Notes: generated by a model from the sequence alone, not told the origin. 64,000 nucleotides of DNA from Sipunculus nudus (GCA_026874595.1 CM049316.1:14263839-14327838); one strand, 5' to 3'; positions 13,287-25,100 are shown, numbered from the stretch's first letter. A program made the numbers and translations.

Positions 13287-14082
13287 TAATTACTTTATAC
13301 GCAATATATTTTTAACCTATGGGAAATATAACTATTTTTTTTTATATCAAATATATGAATGAAATCTAAAACCATGTTTATTTATTAGGTTCATTACAGG
13401 TTCACGGGGGAGGGTATTGAAGAGGGTGCTCTCCTTGCATATGAGAAAATTTTTAAATATGCAATGTAAAGAGGACATTTTGAAGCACCTTTTATAACAA
13501 AAATATGTGGACTTTCTGTTCCTCAAATATACTGTTCTCTTAAATTTCCTTGCTTAACGTAGTCTTACTTCAGAGGGTGGGGGAATCAAGCGTGGTTCGC
13601 TACAATATTTATATTTCTTGAAAATTTGATTAATTTGAAAATGCGTATCTACGTTCATAACTTGCAAATTGACATAGCTTTATTGTAATCCTCGTGGTTA
13701 TATAATTGATATGTTCAAGCTGCATGTTAAACAGTTTACCAGCTTATGTGATCCAGGCAGTGCACCGGATTCAACAGAGCGCAGGTCGTGAGTTCGCGTA
13801 TTGGCCGAGGGGCCGTGAGATCCGGAAAGACTCCCTCCCTCAATATAGAAAAAAATAATCACAGGTCTGTTCGTTAATATCCTAAATTTATGAATTAGAT
13901 TACAATTAAACTGTGGATACATTAATAATTTAATTGTTAGGGGGGAAATATATAACAAATGAAAATGAATTACGATAAATGGGAAAAGAAATAGATAAAA
14001 TATGTTAATGTTGATTAAAAGATGTTACTGCCCAAGAGGGTGGGGGGGGGGGGGCGGGTTATCCCCACTGGATTCGCTACTG
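13122..14082. mobile_element. hAT-like non-autonomous element (candidate)
   Basis: The left end CAGTGGCGGGTC and the reverse complement of the right end, CAGTAGCGAATC, form a short imperfect TIR of the CAGNGGCG type common in hAT-like non-autonomous elements. The interior holds a TA microsatellite (13,220-13,283), a G run (14,042-14,054) and no transposase. I could not see an 8-bp target duplication, so the assignment is tentative. Flanks on both sides belong to the same degenerate minisatellite, which supports insertion into it. Confidence 0.4.
13220..13283. repeat. (TA)n microsatellite
   Basis: About 32 uninterrupted TA dinucleotides inside the hAT-like element. Confidence 0.95.
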
Positions 14083-14640
14083 CAGGAAGAGTGGTTTTGA
14101 TCATATGCGAGTGAATATGGGGGTATAGAGCACCAGAATCAAAGCTTGGACATCGTGATTTCGGGCGAGGCGGCTCGGCTCCTCCCACGGTCTGCAGATT
14201 TAATAGAAAGGCTGTGCCCCACTGTTGTGTTTCACGTTTATCATTGTAGTATGACCCAGGAATGGGGACGCTTACACACCCAGAGACCGCAGTTACAGCA
14301 GGCACTGGGCTTGGTTAACACTATGATTCAAAATGTGAGGAAGCGTGTGCTACTGCTCCGTCATGTAGTCCCAAACCGGAATGGAACTCTGTGGATGTAC
14401 ATAATTTGTTATGCTAGCTTTAAACAAATGGAGGCGGTTAACCCCAACAAAAAAGATTTTATAAAAAGCAAAAAGACCATGCATACGAGCGTTTTGAGTC
14501 AGACCATGTACCAGAAAAGTGTGGTTCAGACCTTTCACAAGGAATTCGTGATGCATACTACGCACAATGTGGCGCAGAACTTTAAGATGAAATGATGGCC
14601 TAGACAATGCACCAGGGCATAGCACTGAAGACCATGAAGA

Positions 14641-15998
14641 ATATCTCCGACTCAGAAATTGTAATCATCACGAGGAAAATCAGTACTCTCTGGTCAGCTA
14701 ATAATAATAGATACATACAGAGTGTGTGTTAAAAATAATAATTCATTTATCTATATCTTCAACATTGTGTGTTCAAAGGTTTGTGCATAGGTGAGGTGTG
14801 TTATGAGTTTGGCTCTAAGGAACTCACCTGCATCAAGTCCACGTGTAAATACAGCCACTGTGTCAAAAAATACCAAGAGTCATAAAATGTCCAAATCTTA
14901 CCGGTGACGTATGTCACGGCGGAGCCACGGAAATTGCATGTGGGCTCAACACACCGTTTGCGTCTCCTTTTTAGTTTCCACGAGACCAGTTCTTTTGAAT
15001 CCAATCTATCTATTTTCAGTCCTATGTCCTCGTCACAACAGAGCACAACAGCTAGAATAAGAATCAATGGGAATAGACAAGGACGAAACGAAAAAAAAAA
15101 TAGAAGGACCTTGAAAATGCAATTAGTTCGGACACCTCAAGGTATATCGGTTTTATTAATCAGTTTAATGGGTCTTACATGCGATATACAAGTACTCAGA
15201 TGTTTTTTTTTAAAACATGCGCAGGGATAAAGTTCACGCACAACGCCTAGTAGAAACGCTAATCTTCACTCATTTGTTGTGTATATTTTTCTGAAGAACA
15301 ATTCCGCAATTTAATAAGACGACACATGGTCCATTGTTCTTAGCGGTTTCAAGACAAATCTTATTTTACTTAGGATAATGAAAAAAGGGAAAATATTCAT
15401 AAATTTATAAAAAGGCTGACGCAGAGTGTTTGTTACAAACACTTTAAAGGCATCTTTAGATAAAATATGCTGTCGTTCATGTTCTGGTTTTATTTGAATT
15501 GTTTCTGATTCTGCCAAGAGCTTTAAAGTTGATCCTCGTTAAAACGATAATGTATTTGTAACCTTAGCTAATTCCTGCAGATCAAATTCTGATTGGTTGA
15601 AATAGCTTGTGTAGTCATTGTTCTTGCGTGGTAACCTACGATGGCGGAACTTTCTAGGTAATTGCTTATTAATTATTACTCACACCGGCATCATTTAAAT
15701 CTACTCTTGTAAATAGAACGGAAATAAAATATAAAACTTATCAACCTTCGTTAAACCGTCCTCTTTGATGTAGTGAATTGTAAGTTTAGTTAGGTATCTA
15801 TTTATGATCCGATCGTTAAATCATACAATGTAAAGGAAGGAGAAAAGACCCGTTTGTTACACAAATAAAGTTATCACGATACTGCTTCTATAATTTAAAT
15901 AGGCTTTCTACGTCTTTGCGTTGAATAAATGTTATAATTATTCCAGCATAACTTGCAAACCCAGAACGCTTATGATGGGGTTACTAGATACTGTTATA
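14641..15998. other. No gene seen
   Basis: Overlapping ORFs of 88-108 codons on both strands near 14,800-15,230 show no recognisable motif. Nothing else can be delimited. Confidence 0.4.
15995..15998. other. Target-site duplication TATA, left
   Basis: TATA immediately before the left LTR is repeated at 16,455-16,458 immediately after the right LTR. Four bases is typical of many Ty3/gypsy integrases, but the sequence is low complexity, so chance is possible. Confidence 0.55.
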
Positions 15999-16179
15999 TG
16001 TTACGAAGTCACTGTCTTATGTCATAAGACGCTGCGCTGGTATCAGAGGAAAATTCTGGGCCGATCCGGGTTTCGAACAAATGTCGGTGGCACACAAGTC
16101 CGGCGTTCCAACCGCTTCGCTAGAAAAGCAAACTTCCCTAGCGAGACAGTTCGGTCCGCTTTTATGACACCCCGCAACT
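15999..16179 (-). repeat. TRIM 3' LTR (left copy)
   Basis: On the plus strand it starts TGTTACGAAG and ends CCCCGCAACT; the last base is changed from the expected A. It matches the right LTR from GGAAAATTCTGGGCCGATCC through TTTTATGACACCCCG with about a dozen differences. It carries about 25 extra bases near its U5-side end, including a perfect 8-bp inverted repeat (16,014-16,030). The A box is intact at 16,112-16,122; the B box at 16,069-16,079 has lost its first G. Confidence 0.7.
16014..16030. other. Perfect short palindrome in left TRIM LTR
   Basis: GTCTTATG and CATAAGAC flank a single T, giving an 8-bp stem present only in the left LTR. It could be an inserted footprint or a feature deleted from the right LTR. 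Confidence 0.6.
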
Positions 16180-16190
16180 CGCCCCCTCTG
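16180..16190 (-). other. Polypurine tract of the TRIM
   Basis: On the minus strand this reads CAGAGGGGGCG and directly precedes the 3' LTR, the position expected for plus-strand DNA priming. Confidence 0.55.
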
Positions 16191-16282
16191 AAGAGCGTTC
16201 TTCTATTAGAACAAGACTAATCATCCCAGGAGTCACACTTTGGTGAGCTTATTCCCTGGGCCACAAAGTTTACCGTCACGTT

Positions 16283-16295
16283 GGACGAGCCCCCA
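16283..16295 (-). other. TRIM primer-binding site, tRNA-Pro type
   Basis: On the minus strand TGGGGGCTCGTCC lies three bases inside the 5' LTR. These 13 bases match the start of the well-known tRNA-Pro primer-binding site (TGGGGGCTCGTCCGGGAT), including the complement of the terminal CCA. The last five bases of the 18-base site are not conserved. Confidence 0.7.
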
Positions 16296-16343
16296 TTTTG
16301 CTACGAAGACAAATTATACAGGGGAAAATTCTGGGCCGATCCG

Positions 16344-16354
16344 GGATTCGAACC
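16344..16354 (-). promoter_or_regulatory. Pol III B box (tRNA-like), right LTR
   Basis: Minus strand GGTTCGAATCC matches the B-box consensus GGTTCGANNCC at every position. It is 32 bases downstream of the A box. Confidence 0.7.
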
Positions 16355-16386
16355 TATGTCGGTGGCGCACAAGTCCGGCGTTCCAA

Positions 16387-16397
16387 CCGCTTCGCTA
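16387..16397 (-). promoter_or_regulatory. Pol III A box (tRNA-like), right LTR
   Basis: Minus strand TAGCGAAGCGG matches the A-box consensus TRGCNNARYGG at every position. The same 11 bases are intact in the left LTR at 16,112-16,122. Confidence 0.7.
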
Positions 16398-16454
16398 GAA
16401 AAGCAAGCTTCCCTAACGAGACAGTTCGGTCCGCTTTTATGACACCCCGTAACA

Positions 16455-16458
16455 TATA
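16455..16458. other. Target-site duplication TATA, right
   Basis: Pairs with 15,995-15,998 across the TRIM element. Confidence 0.55.
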
Positions 16459-19400
16459 TCACCAACGAACCAACACTTACATCGGTGACTATTCCCTATT
16501 AAAACTTGCGAATGAGGGCGCGGTCATTCCCAGAGCGTACCTTCGGGTTCTACTTGGAACTTACGGGTTTAATGGCCACCAGACCCTCTCCTCAGATAAT
16601 TTCCCACATGGAGTCCTCATGTTGTATATCTGTGCCCTTGTCAAACCCTGGACTCGCAACAATTTGTCCTGTAATTTTGCGTACAGACTAAAATTCGAAT
16701 GTCACAAGTCCCATAACGGAATTAAGGGTATATCTCGCTGGTATTGACCTAGTCTTCAAAGCCGGTCCAAGGATTTACTCGGTTTATATATATTTGTTTG
16801 TTTATTTTTTCAGTTCATATAATTATTTTCTCGTTCTTCATTTACTTCTTCTCCTTTGTCTTTCTTTTTTTTTTCATTTTAACCTCTCTGGTTCTTCTTT
16901 CTTTCCCCCTCTGTTTTTCCCGTTCTATTTTCCTCTTTCGATCTTCCTGTTCAACCACTTTTCATTTCTTTCTGTCCCTTTTATTATTTCTATTTGTCTA
17001 ACTAGTCTGTTTTTAAGAACATCGAAATGAAATGACAATTTAAACATTCAGTTGTTACTTTAATTCCCAAAACATAAATTCATAATTAATTTTAAAAAGT
17101 TATATTTAATTTTCAATTTGTTCTCATAGCCTTGATTGATTAGGCCATGCATGCATGTTTGATAGTTTAATAACACCACTCACTAGCTCTAATTGTAGTG
17201 GATTTTTTCCACGGAATTCTTACGGAGGAAAGTATAAATAACTTCAGTCCAGTATGTTAATTATAGTTTTTTTTCAAAAGCTAGGAAACACCTGTTTCAA
17301 CAGATTGCCCACACTTATAGACATAACCACGTGTAGAGAAAATAAAACAGCTTTATATACGTGGTCATTCTATGTTTGGGTGTTTCAGTAGGAAGTTGCT
17401 TTCCTTTCCTCTCCAGATTAAGACTAACTTAAAACTTTATTTCAGAGCTGGTCCCATTTACGTCACGCATTTGCGTGTCACGTGGCAATTCACGAGACTG
17501 AGATGGATACATTCCATCAAGTTTACGACTTCCAGATACATTAATTATAACACGGGGTCACAAGTCGATGTAAGTCTGCTATTTTAGCACCAATCAGGTT
17601 CAGTCCCCGCTACAAGGGTAAAAGGGCATCGCTGGTTTGACACCCTCGTTACAGAATAACTATCGACCATTAAGGGTCGCGTAACGCAATGTTCTACCGT
17701 GTTTGTACTTTGGGTAACATTGAACTAGAGCTACAGGAAATAGGTTGTACAGGCCAGCTAAATAATTCACCGACGTCCTAAAGGCAAACATGCAGCTCTC
17801 ACGGGATCGAGCAGAACTCCATTGTCAGTGTATCGTTTTATGTACTTCTTCTTGTAATGGGCCTTTTTAAACCTCAAGTTATGCATCAGTCTAAATGTGA
17901 ACTTAACTACATAAGCTCTGTGTTTTACGACCAGACAAACATACTATGGGGGCAAATGCAGGGCGAGCCCACGGACCACAGCTGTAAAAACCTGGTAAAA
18001 TCATCATAAAATTGCCTCCCGCAGCGGCGTCTCTATTTCCCATGAACGCTTTATATATCTTAATATCAGGTTTGTCCACTTAGATACAGAAGTTTATAAC
18101 AGTGACCTCGCAAACAATTGGGGTCGAATTGTTAACATCCGTTATCGACAAGGATTTGATCGTTGATTATCGATTAGATTATCGATTAGATTAACCTCTG
18201 TAAGGCAACGCCATGGAACTGTCCGTCTTGGGTCTTGAGGTGTTGGGAACGATGGCAAGTGTGTCCCAAGAGGGTCATTTATCATAATATTCCTTAAATC
18301 CTGAGAAATGATATTTCTTTTTACGATGGTTGTTATCGGAGCCATCAATAATTTTATTGATTCTCCTCAGATGAATAGATAATAGCAATATTTCTTAACA
18401 TAAAATCGGCATCGTCTTGCATCGATTGAAATGCCTACATGTTCATATGTAGTGCCAGATCTACTACCAAATGGTTGTCTGATGATTTGAAGATTTGAGG
18501 ATGACGTTGATGGTTCTGGTCACAGTCAGGTTCACAATTTTTCCGCGGGCATGCGCACTGCAAATTATATGTTCGGATCAAATAAGCCAGCGTCCCTTGT
18601 ATGGTCACGTGATGTCATTCATAAGCAAGAGGAACTGACATGACCTTAGCCTTCTACTAATCTAACTTAAGATATTACTAAATATGACCATTCTCGGTAT
18701 GTAACAGTCCCGAATACTCCCTGTCAATCGTCACTGACAGGTGTCGCTGTTTTTACAAGTGCATGTATATTTATTAAATAGGATGCAATCATTTACCATG
18801 ATACTCATGAATTAATGTCATATTTAAACTTTATTGTACAAATATTTATAAAAGCTATTGCTAGGAACTCTTAATGGTCAAAATTGAGGCTCTTGGTAGT
18901 CGCTAGAGGTGGATGAAACCGGAGGGTCCGAAGAAATCGTCCGGCCATGGACAGGCAGTCGCGGGACCGTTGCGCGCGTAATATACATCCATTCATACGT
19001 ATTAGGGACAACAGTAGTTCAGCCACACACCAGATGAACCCCTCTCACTGAAGAATGACACTGTGTAAACACATAACCGGCGGAGGTTTGTAGGTTCCAA
19101 CCACACAATCCAGTATTATTTTTACTTTTATAAGCAGGCCATTTTTTACGGTACCAGTCATCGCTCGGAAAGATTACTTAACTTGAAAGTTGCCAGTTCA
19201 AGAAAGCATGACTTGCAGGTCGTTAATGAGCGATAATCAAATGAGTAGATAAAAAATATTGACATGTTATATCTGAGGAAGAAACAATGGATATTTAAAT
19301 GCACAGTTAAAGAATAAAAGCCTCTATAGCTGCATAGAGATTTTTTTGGAAATTACACAAGGCTACTAGTCCCGATGGGGCATCATTCGCTTACACATGT

Positions 19401-21234
19401 CAATTAATATTGTTTTTGCGTACATTTTATGTTAGATACATATATATGTTATTATTTTCTACATTCTATATATTTATGGTCACTCAAATTTAAAATATTA
19501 TCATCGATATATAGTTTTCATATTGAGTTCATTGATTGCTTTGGTTTCCTTTTTCTGTGTGTTCAAAGTGTTTTGTCACATACGCCTTCAGTTAGTTAAT
19601 CCATAATTTCTTGGGAGTCCTCCTTGAAATTAACTTGGTGTAATTCGATAATTATTAAATCATTATGTATAAGTTCAAGGATTAAAAATCACCAATTGTC
19701 AATAATTCTTTTATTTATTTCCCACTCAGTCTCCTAATTACGATTAATGCGGGGATTATTTGTTAACCAATTACACACAGATTGAAACTACATAAAACCA
19801 GAACATGAGTCTGTTCTTGAAAGTAACAGACCACGCTCCTTCCACGACAAGTTGAAATATAGTCAATTAACCACGCATTTTCAAGCACCGTAGATTATTT
19901 TATGAATTTCATACAATTACCAGTCTATTTTGTTGAGGTATGTACGGTAAAGTTTCAATCGGTGACTGGAGGTAACTTGGTCCACCAGAGTGATCTCACA
20001 GTAGTGGGTACTCGATATCAAGGCGCTAGTGACGTCATCAAACATCCCACGGTTGATTAATCTACCGTGCTAGTTTTTAGAGTAATCTGGAATTCGCATA
20101 CCGTGAACTGACGCTGATTAGCTTGAAAAATTAATGACCACTTGGCAGGATTCCAAGCAGGTTATTGATGCCTTTGTTTCATATTTTACCCTGGATTTTC
20201 CTTGTGTTCCTTACCACGCTTTGTTACATTTATCTCGCGACTTGGTATGCTTGACTGAAGCTACGTGTCCACTTTCATGGACGCGGAGCGCACACGTTTC
20301 CATATACACATTTATAATGGCCGTTTTCGTGTCTTTCAGCTCTTCAATATGACACTGCACGTTTCCGTACATACTTGATACGATTAACAAAAAAAACGCA
20401 GGGTAATGTTTAAACGTGCAGTTGTCCCCTGTCTGTGCAGCTAGAAGTGGAAATGGGTAGTTGTAATTCTGGATTTGTGCTGTATGGCTCCTGTCACATA
20501 TTGAGAAAATTTTTTAGCATACAAGTGTAAAATGTTGAATTACATCAATCACTCACATCAAGATTATACACGATATATAATCGGCTCTGATATGGGTTTG
20601 CAAACATTGTTATATTTATACAGTAATAATGATATATATTTTGTCACAATTAATTCATAACGTTAATATTATACATAAAGCTATAAACACAGACTTGAGT
20701 TTAAATGGTAATGGTTCAGCTTAAATATAAAACCGGATCTGTCCGTGAAGGCCCTGGTTTCTTGGCCTCCAACCTTTTTTAAAAAGTTGTCCCCAAAAGG
20801 GGAACGCCAAGCAAAACCGTATCCGCTGCCGGAAGCTAGACAGCACATACACGACTCAGTATTTCCTGTTTTATTTCTTTATGCATATTTTTCGCCGTTC
20901 CGCATCCGCACCCTTGTAAGGAAACACATGTGATAGCTACTGTGTAATAATGTATATTGAAATATGAGGCACCAAAAAAATTTAATTTACCTTCATGCTT
21001 CTGTTAATGTAGTATACAGATATTTCCCAAAATAAAATGAGTTAAAATGCACGTGTGGCTGGGGTTATATGGGAATAGCTCAGGGATTTTCTATAATTAT
21101 AAGACACTTTAAAACTAAGCGTTGTTTATAATAAGAATAGAAATATCAGAGATTTATTCTCACTCTGACTCTTTTACCGTGTTCGATATAATAACAGTCG
21201 TGGTCATGCGTATGTATGAGTTCGTTTGTGTTTT
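16459..21234. other. No gene seen
   Basis: About 4.8 kb without a supportable gene. It contains a pyrimidine-rich stretch (about 16,830-16,994), whose ORFs of 67 and 78 codons are low-complexity products, and a small ATCGATTAGATT tandem near 18,165-18,195. The other ORFs are under 75 codons and unrecognised. Confidence 0.45.
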
Positions 21235-21425
21235 AGAGAGAGTGGGGGGGGAGGGAGAGAGAATAGGAGGGAGGGAGGTAGGGAGAGAGGAGGATGAGAG
21301 AGGGAGGGAGGGAGAGAGAGCGAGAGAGAGAGAACGAGAGAGAGAGATAGAGAGAGAGAGAGAAGGAGGTAGGGGAGAGAGAGAGAGAGAGACATAAGGG
21401 AGGGAGGGAGGTACGGTGAGAAGGG

Positions 21426-21457
<32 letters not shown>

Positions 21458-21519
21458 AAGGGAGAAAGGCTGAGAGAGAGAGAGAGAGAGAGAGAGTGAA
21501 AGAAAGAGAGTAAGGGAGT
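21235..21519 (+). repeat. Purine-only (GA)n-rich tract
   Basis: Almost 285 bases of nearly pure G and A on the plus strand, made of GAGA runs with GGGAGG interspersed. Mirror-symmetric GA tracts can form triplex (H-DNA). The Ser/Leu-rich minus-strand ORFs (63-129 codons) and the Arg/Glu-rich plus ORF are composition artefacts. Confidence 0.95.
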
Positions 21520-21913
21520 GCACCGACATGCTTTATGACTGAGATACATCGAAGAGCTGAGACAATCTTAATTATTTCACCTCAACGTTCATGCAGAATA
21601 TTATTACAACGCAGCGCTGCAGGATTCTCTTGGGTTTCACTGTGAGTGAATTAGTTTACCGTATCGTGTTCAGGTCTCTCGTCACGTGATCCAGATGATA
21701 ATAAGCAATAATATAATTTCAGCTTTACAGGCATTAACAATATCAACCGCTGATTAGGGTCTGACAGTGATACCTTTGTATTTGGTTTCATGTAACCCAC
21801 AGCAGTTCCATTTGTGTGTGTGTCCTTGTAAGCGGTAGGGAGCTTGTTTACTTGTCCCATCGGTGCATCAAACTATAAACCACATTATAAATACAGAGCT
21901 TATATGTTTTAAC

Positions 21914-22151
21914 AGGCGCTTGAATTGCTAATAGTGTAGATTTCGGTTAAATTTGTATTTTTCTGGGTCATTTCTTTATAACTATTACTTATTTGACATT
22001 TTCCTAGCGTTAAAATTAAGTTAATAATAAAGAGATAAAGCATATAGTATGAGAACGCTAGGGAAATGTCAGATAAATAAAAGTTATAAGGAAATGACCC
22101 AGAAAGAAACAAAATTAACCCAAATCTACACTAATAACAATTCAAGCGCCT
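21914..22151. mobile_element. Short foldback element, ~97-bp arms
   Basis: The left arm (21,914-22,011) begins AGGCGCTTGAATTG and the right arm (22,054-22,151) ends CAATTCAAGCGCCT. The arms pair over about 97 bases with few mismatches around a 42-base loop. It is non-coding and typical of MITE relics. A transcript would form one long hairpin. No target duplication is clear. Confidence 0.8.
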
Positions 22152-25100
22152 CGAGCAATCAATTCAAGTGATGTGCTTCACTTCATTCGCTAATATCTGA
22201 AACAGAACAGAACTAAATGTTAGCAGAAGAACATATTCAGTGTCATTAACTGGACTGCTATCTCTTATACTCACCCATTAACTAATCAAGTTTTTTTTCT
22301 TCACTTGTACGGTTACTTGATGGCTTACTTGCATGCCTCTGTGGATGTAGTATTAAAATTGGGCAGTTTGTTCGTTATTTACAAGTAAGTCTCTACAATT
22401 CCTCTGTGCCCTAGATGATGGGAGGGATATTTATGTCTTATTAATTTAGTTTATTTTCAATTGTGCATGGAAACACAATTAGTGCAGAATAACTAATTCC
22501 ACTTAGAGTTCTCGTCACAAATTTATAAAATGTGAAATGTCATAGGCAATTATACTCTGCGTGTACCCTAGATCTAAATTAAGATATATTCAATACAGTT
22601 AACTGCCCTAAAAGCCTGATAACAATAAAACCATTTGCACATTAAGAGACGGTACGTGAGATAAAGAAATGAAACGCAACATGAAAAGCGCAGCACATCA
22701 CATTAACAGTAACATATAATACATGCGGAGTTCCATACAGCATATTTAAAAATGTGTAGGGACTTTCATAGCATGAATTGATTTTATTTTCAAAATATTA
22801 TAGTGCGATAAAAAAGAAGAAATATGGTGTTTGAAAACTCGCCCTTTTTTTTATAAATTATGCATGGAAGGTCATTCCATAATACCACACTAATGTACAT
22901 ATATATGAATAACCAGGGCCCAGACTCCGTTCTGACAAGAGGTGCTAAAAATCTGTCCGTAGAGTTCAGTCTAAGACTTTTCCCTTTATTGTTTGGCCCT
23001 ATCTGGAACAGGTAGTTTCAGGTACTCTGGAAATTGGTCGTTGTATTTTTAATTTTTAAATACACTGGTAGGCCTATTTGAGTAGTGACACAAGTCATAC
23101 GGGAAACTGCACTGTAACTGCCATCCATCTTATTGCATCGCTATCGTTGTAAACACCATGAAATCTTATGATAAGGTTACGAGTGAGGATTTCACCCAAC
23201 AAATACATGTAAACTTGCAAACTAAAGTGTTAAATTATATTTATGGTAGACAGCCATTTCCATACGAGTTGGCTATCGTCCTCGAAACCTGTACGATACA
23301 TGCTTGTTACATTCAGATATTCCACGAACGTGTAGGGGAATTGACCAATATGTTGAATTATAATGGGCTCTTTTTCGCAAACAATCGGGGCTTTAAGACA
23401 GTATACAAACATATTTAATGATCTTGCTGATTTATTTTAACATCCTACCTATAATTAAGCCATGAGGGGTTGTGAAACATGACTTTCCTCATCGAGTGAT
23501 GCAGTGCGGTTCTCGACATTACATAGCATGACATCCCTCAGACTCCGGAAATCGTATTATTTGAATTTCTTGAATTAAATGTCTCCAGCTTATAGCTCAA
23601 GCGTCTCTAGCGGAAAATCGGTAAATATCTTCTAAAAATAAAAACTTTTGAATTAAGGGGGGGGGGGAAGGCAAAATTCACAAAAGCGGTGCCATAGAAC
23701 CGAAGCATGTTTAACTAATGTGATCACATTTAAATGCACACATTTGGCAGCGCCAGTAACAGGCCATGGACCTATCCTGTGAAAAAGCTTCCGCATATGC
23801 ATTGGTATTCTTGGATGATATAAGTTTACCTAATAGAGCTGTGCTAGGCTGGGATTCATGATCACATTAATGAATTTACCTCAGGTAAATGTCTCGTTTC
23901 CATCAAAATAATTACCTTCGTCACACAATTTACTTGTGATTGAACTTAAATTATTTCATTTTTCAATTTGTTTGGAATTTATACCAACGATTAAACGAAA
24001 AAGCAAATCGAGCACTCATTAACTCGGTTTCCGTTAGCTTTACCGTACGCAGAGACACTAGTTAAGTCTACGCGCGTGCTCGTCCTGTATCGTCGCGTTT
24101 GCCTCGGTGAGTATGAGATTAGGGTTGTAAGTCCTATATTAGCTGAGTTACAGGTCATTCGGTTTATTAATGGTTCCTGCGTTTCATACTCTTTTTGTCT
24201 AATCTTCTTTCTGTACTGTGTGTCTTTTTTTCCTGTCATTTTATTTATATTGCATGATGGTATAATGTATGAATCCAACTTTAAATATTTAGGCAGGCAG
24301 CCAAAAATGTGATCATGTATGTGCTGGTCCTGCAGTTTGCGGATAACCCTCTGATTTGGGGCTACGTCCTTAATCTGGATATTTGATAGGGCATATGGGT
24401 AGGTATTCCCTTAGCAGTACAAAACTCTATAAGACTTTGACTACCATGAAACTTTAAGTACATGTTTTCTCTGGTACCGGAAAAAAGGTATATATATATA
24501 TAGATTCTCGAAATACATATTTTGCTTGGAAGAGTCTCCAAGGCGCCATGCCTTAAGCCAGGATAAAGATATTAAAAGGTGACAATAAAAGGCGTTGACA
24601 GTAAAAGACTACACTTGTACATTACAGGGGACTTGGTGTATGATCCGACTTCAGACGACACACGGAAGATTCCTGCGGGGTAGGAGCAAGGTATCCCTGA
24701 AACGTCTAGCTGTGATAACGCGACTACCAACAGGCATCTCTGTTCACCATGCACCAGCGCTTATATTGCGTACCAATGACAGATCCATTATGTCATCCAT
24801 TATATTGTGTTCGAACTTGCCAGAGAGAATATGGTTGCAATTGGACCCTTATAGCCTGAGAAAAAACCGAAGTACAACCCATGGGTTATCATTTCCAAGT
24901 CGGTGAATTAAAGTGTGGTAACGGCGAAAATATTAATTTTTCAAATAATGACCAACCAAACTTGACAACCAATACACATCCTCAGTGTACACAAAGGTGG
25001 ATCAACAAATGCGGCCCAATCAATAAATAGTATTTATATCTTAGTTTGAAACATTTAGAACATTCATGCGGTTTCTCACAGTATGTCTAAACTTCATTGA

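Larger units (their letters stand above)
12850..14640 (+). repeat. Degenerate ~27-bp minisatellite, interrupted
   Basis: Recurring imperfect phrases of about 25-29 bp on the theme GTTCAGACCATGTACGAGTG occur at 12,960-13,121 and again at 14,084-14,130 and 14,480-14,640. Units are heavily diverged. The array is split by the element at 13,122-14,082. The 149-codon ORF at 14,146-14,595 falls largely in this repeat-like sequence and has no recognisable domain. Confidence 0.35.
15999..16454 (-). mobile_element. Miniature LTR retrotransposon (TRIM-like) with Pol III boxes in its LTRs
   Basis: This 456-bp element lies on the minus strand. It has two LTRs (15,999-16,179 and 16,299-16,454), an internal region of only 119 bp (16,180-16,298), a tRNA-Pro-type primer-binding site next to the 5' LTR, a purine-rich tract next to the 3' LTR, and a flanking TATA duplication. 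It encodes nothing, so it must depend on enzymes supplied in trans. Size and layout fit TRIM elements. Read in its own direction, each LTR contains a tRNA-like segment with an A box and a B box. The alternative, two tandem tRNA-derived SINE copies, does not explain the primer-binding site, purine tract and TG...CA ends. The ORFs at 15,921-16,220 and 16,298-16,747 are incidental. Confidence 0.7.
16299..16454 (-). repeat. TRIM 5' LTR (right copy)
   Basis: On the minus strand it starts TGTTACGGGG and ends CTTCGTAGCA. It contains the intact A box TAGCGAAGCGG and B box GGTTCGAATCC separated by 32 bases, which is tRNA-like spacing. A TTTT run about 15 bases past the B box could terminate Pol III. 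The D-arm can pair at 3 of 4 positions, but the T-stem and acceptor do not pair well, so this is a tRNA-derived promoter rather than a functional tRNA. Confidence 0.7.

Noticed and set aside
13741-13810. tRNA-like segment containing GGTCGTGAGTTCG
   Set aside because: The B box is disrupted and there is no paired acceptor; at most a SINE relic.
14146-14595. 149-codon plus ORF as a gene
   Set aside because: No recognisable domain; overlaps opposite-strand ORFs and degenerate repeat sequence.
16048-16453. Two tandem tRNA-derived SINEs instead of a TRIM
   Set aside because: Does not account for the PBS, purine tract, TG...CA ends and flanking TATA together, though it remains the main alternative.
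16298-16747. 149-codon plus ORF as a gene
   Set aside because: Its start lies in the TRIM LTR on the opposite strand, and no domain is visible.
21160-21549. Ser/Leu-rich ORFs over the purine tract
   Set aside because: Pure composition effect of GA/TC dinucleotides.
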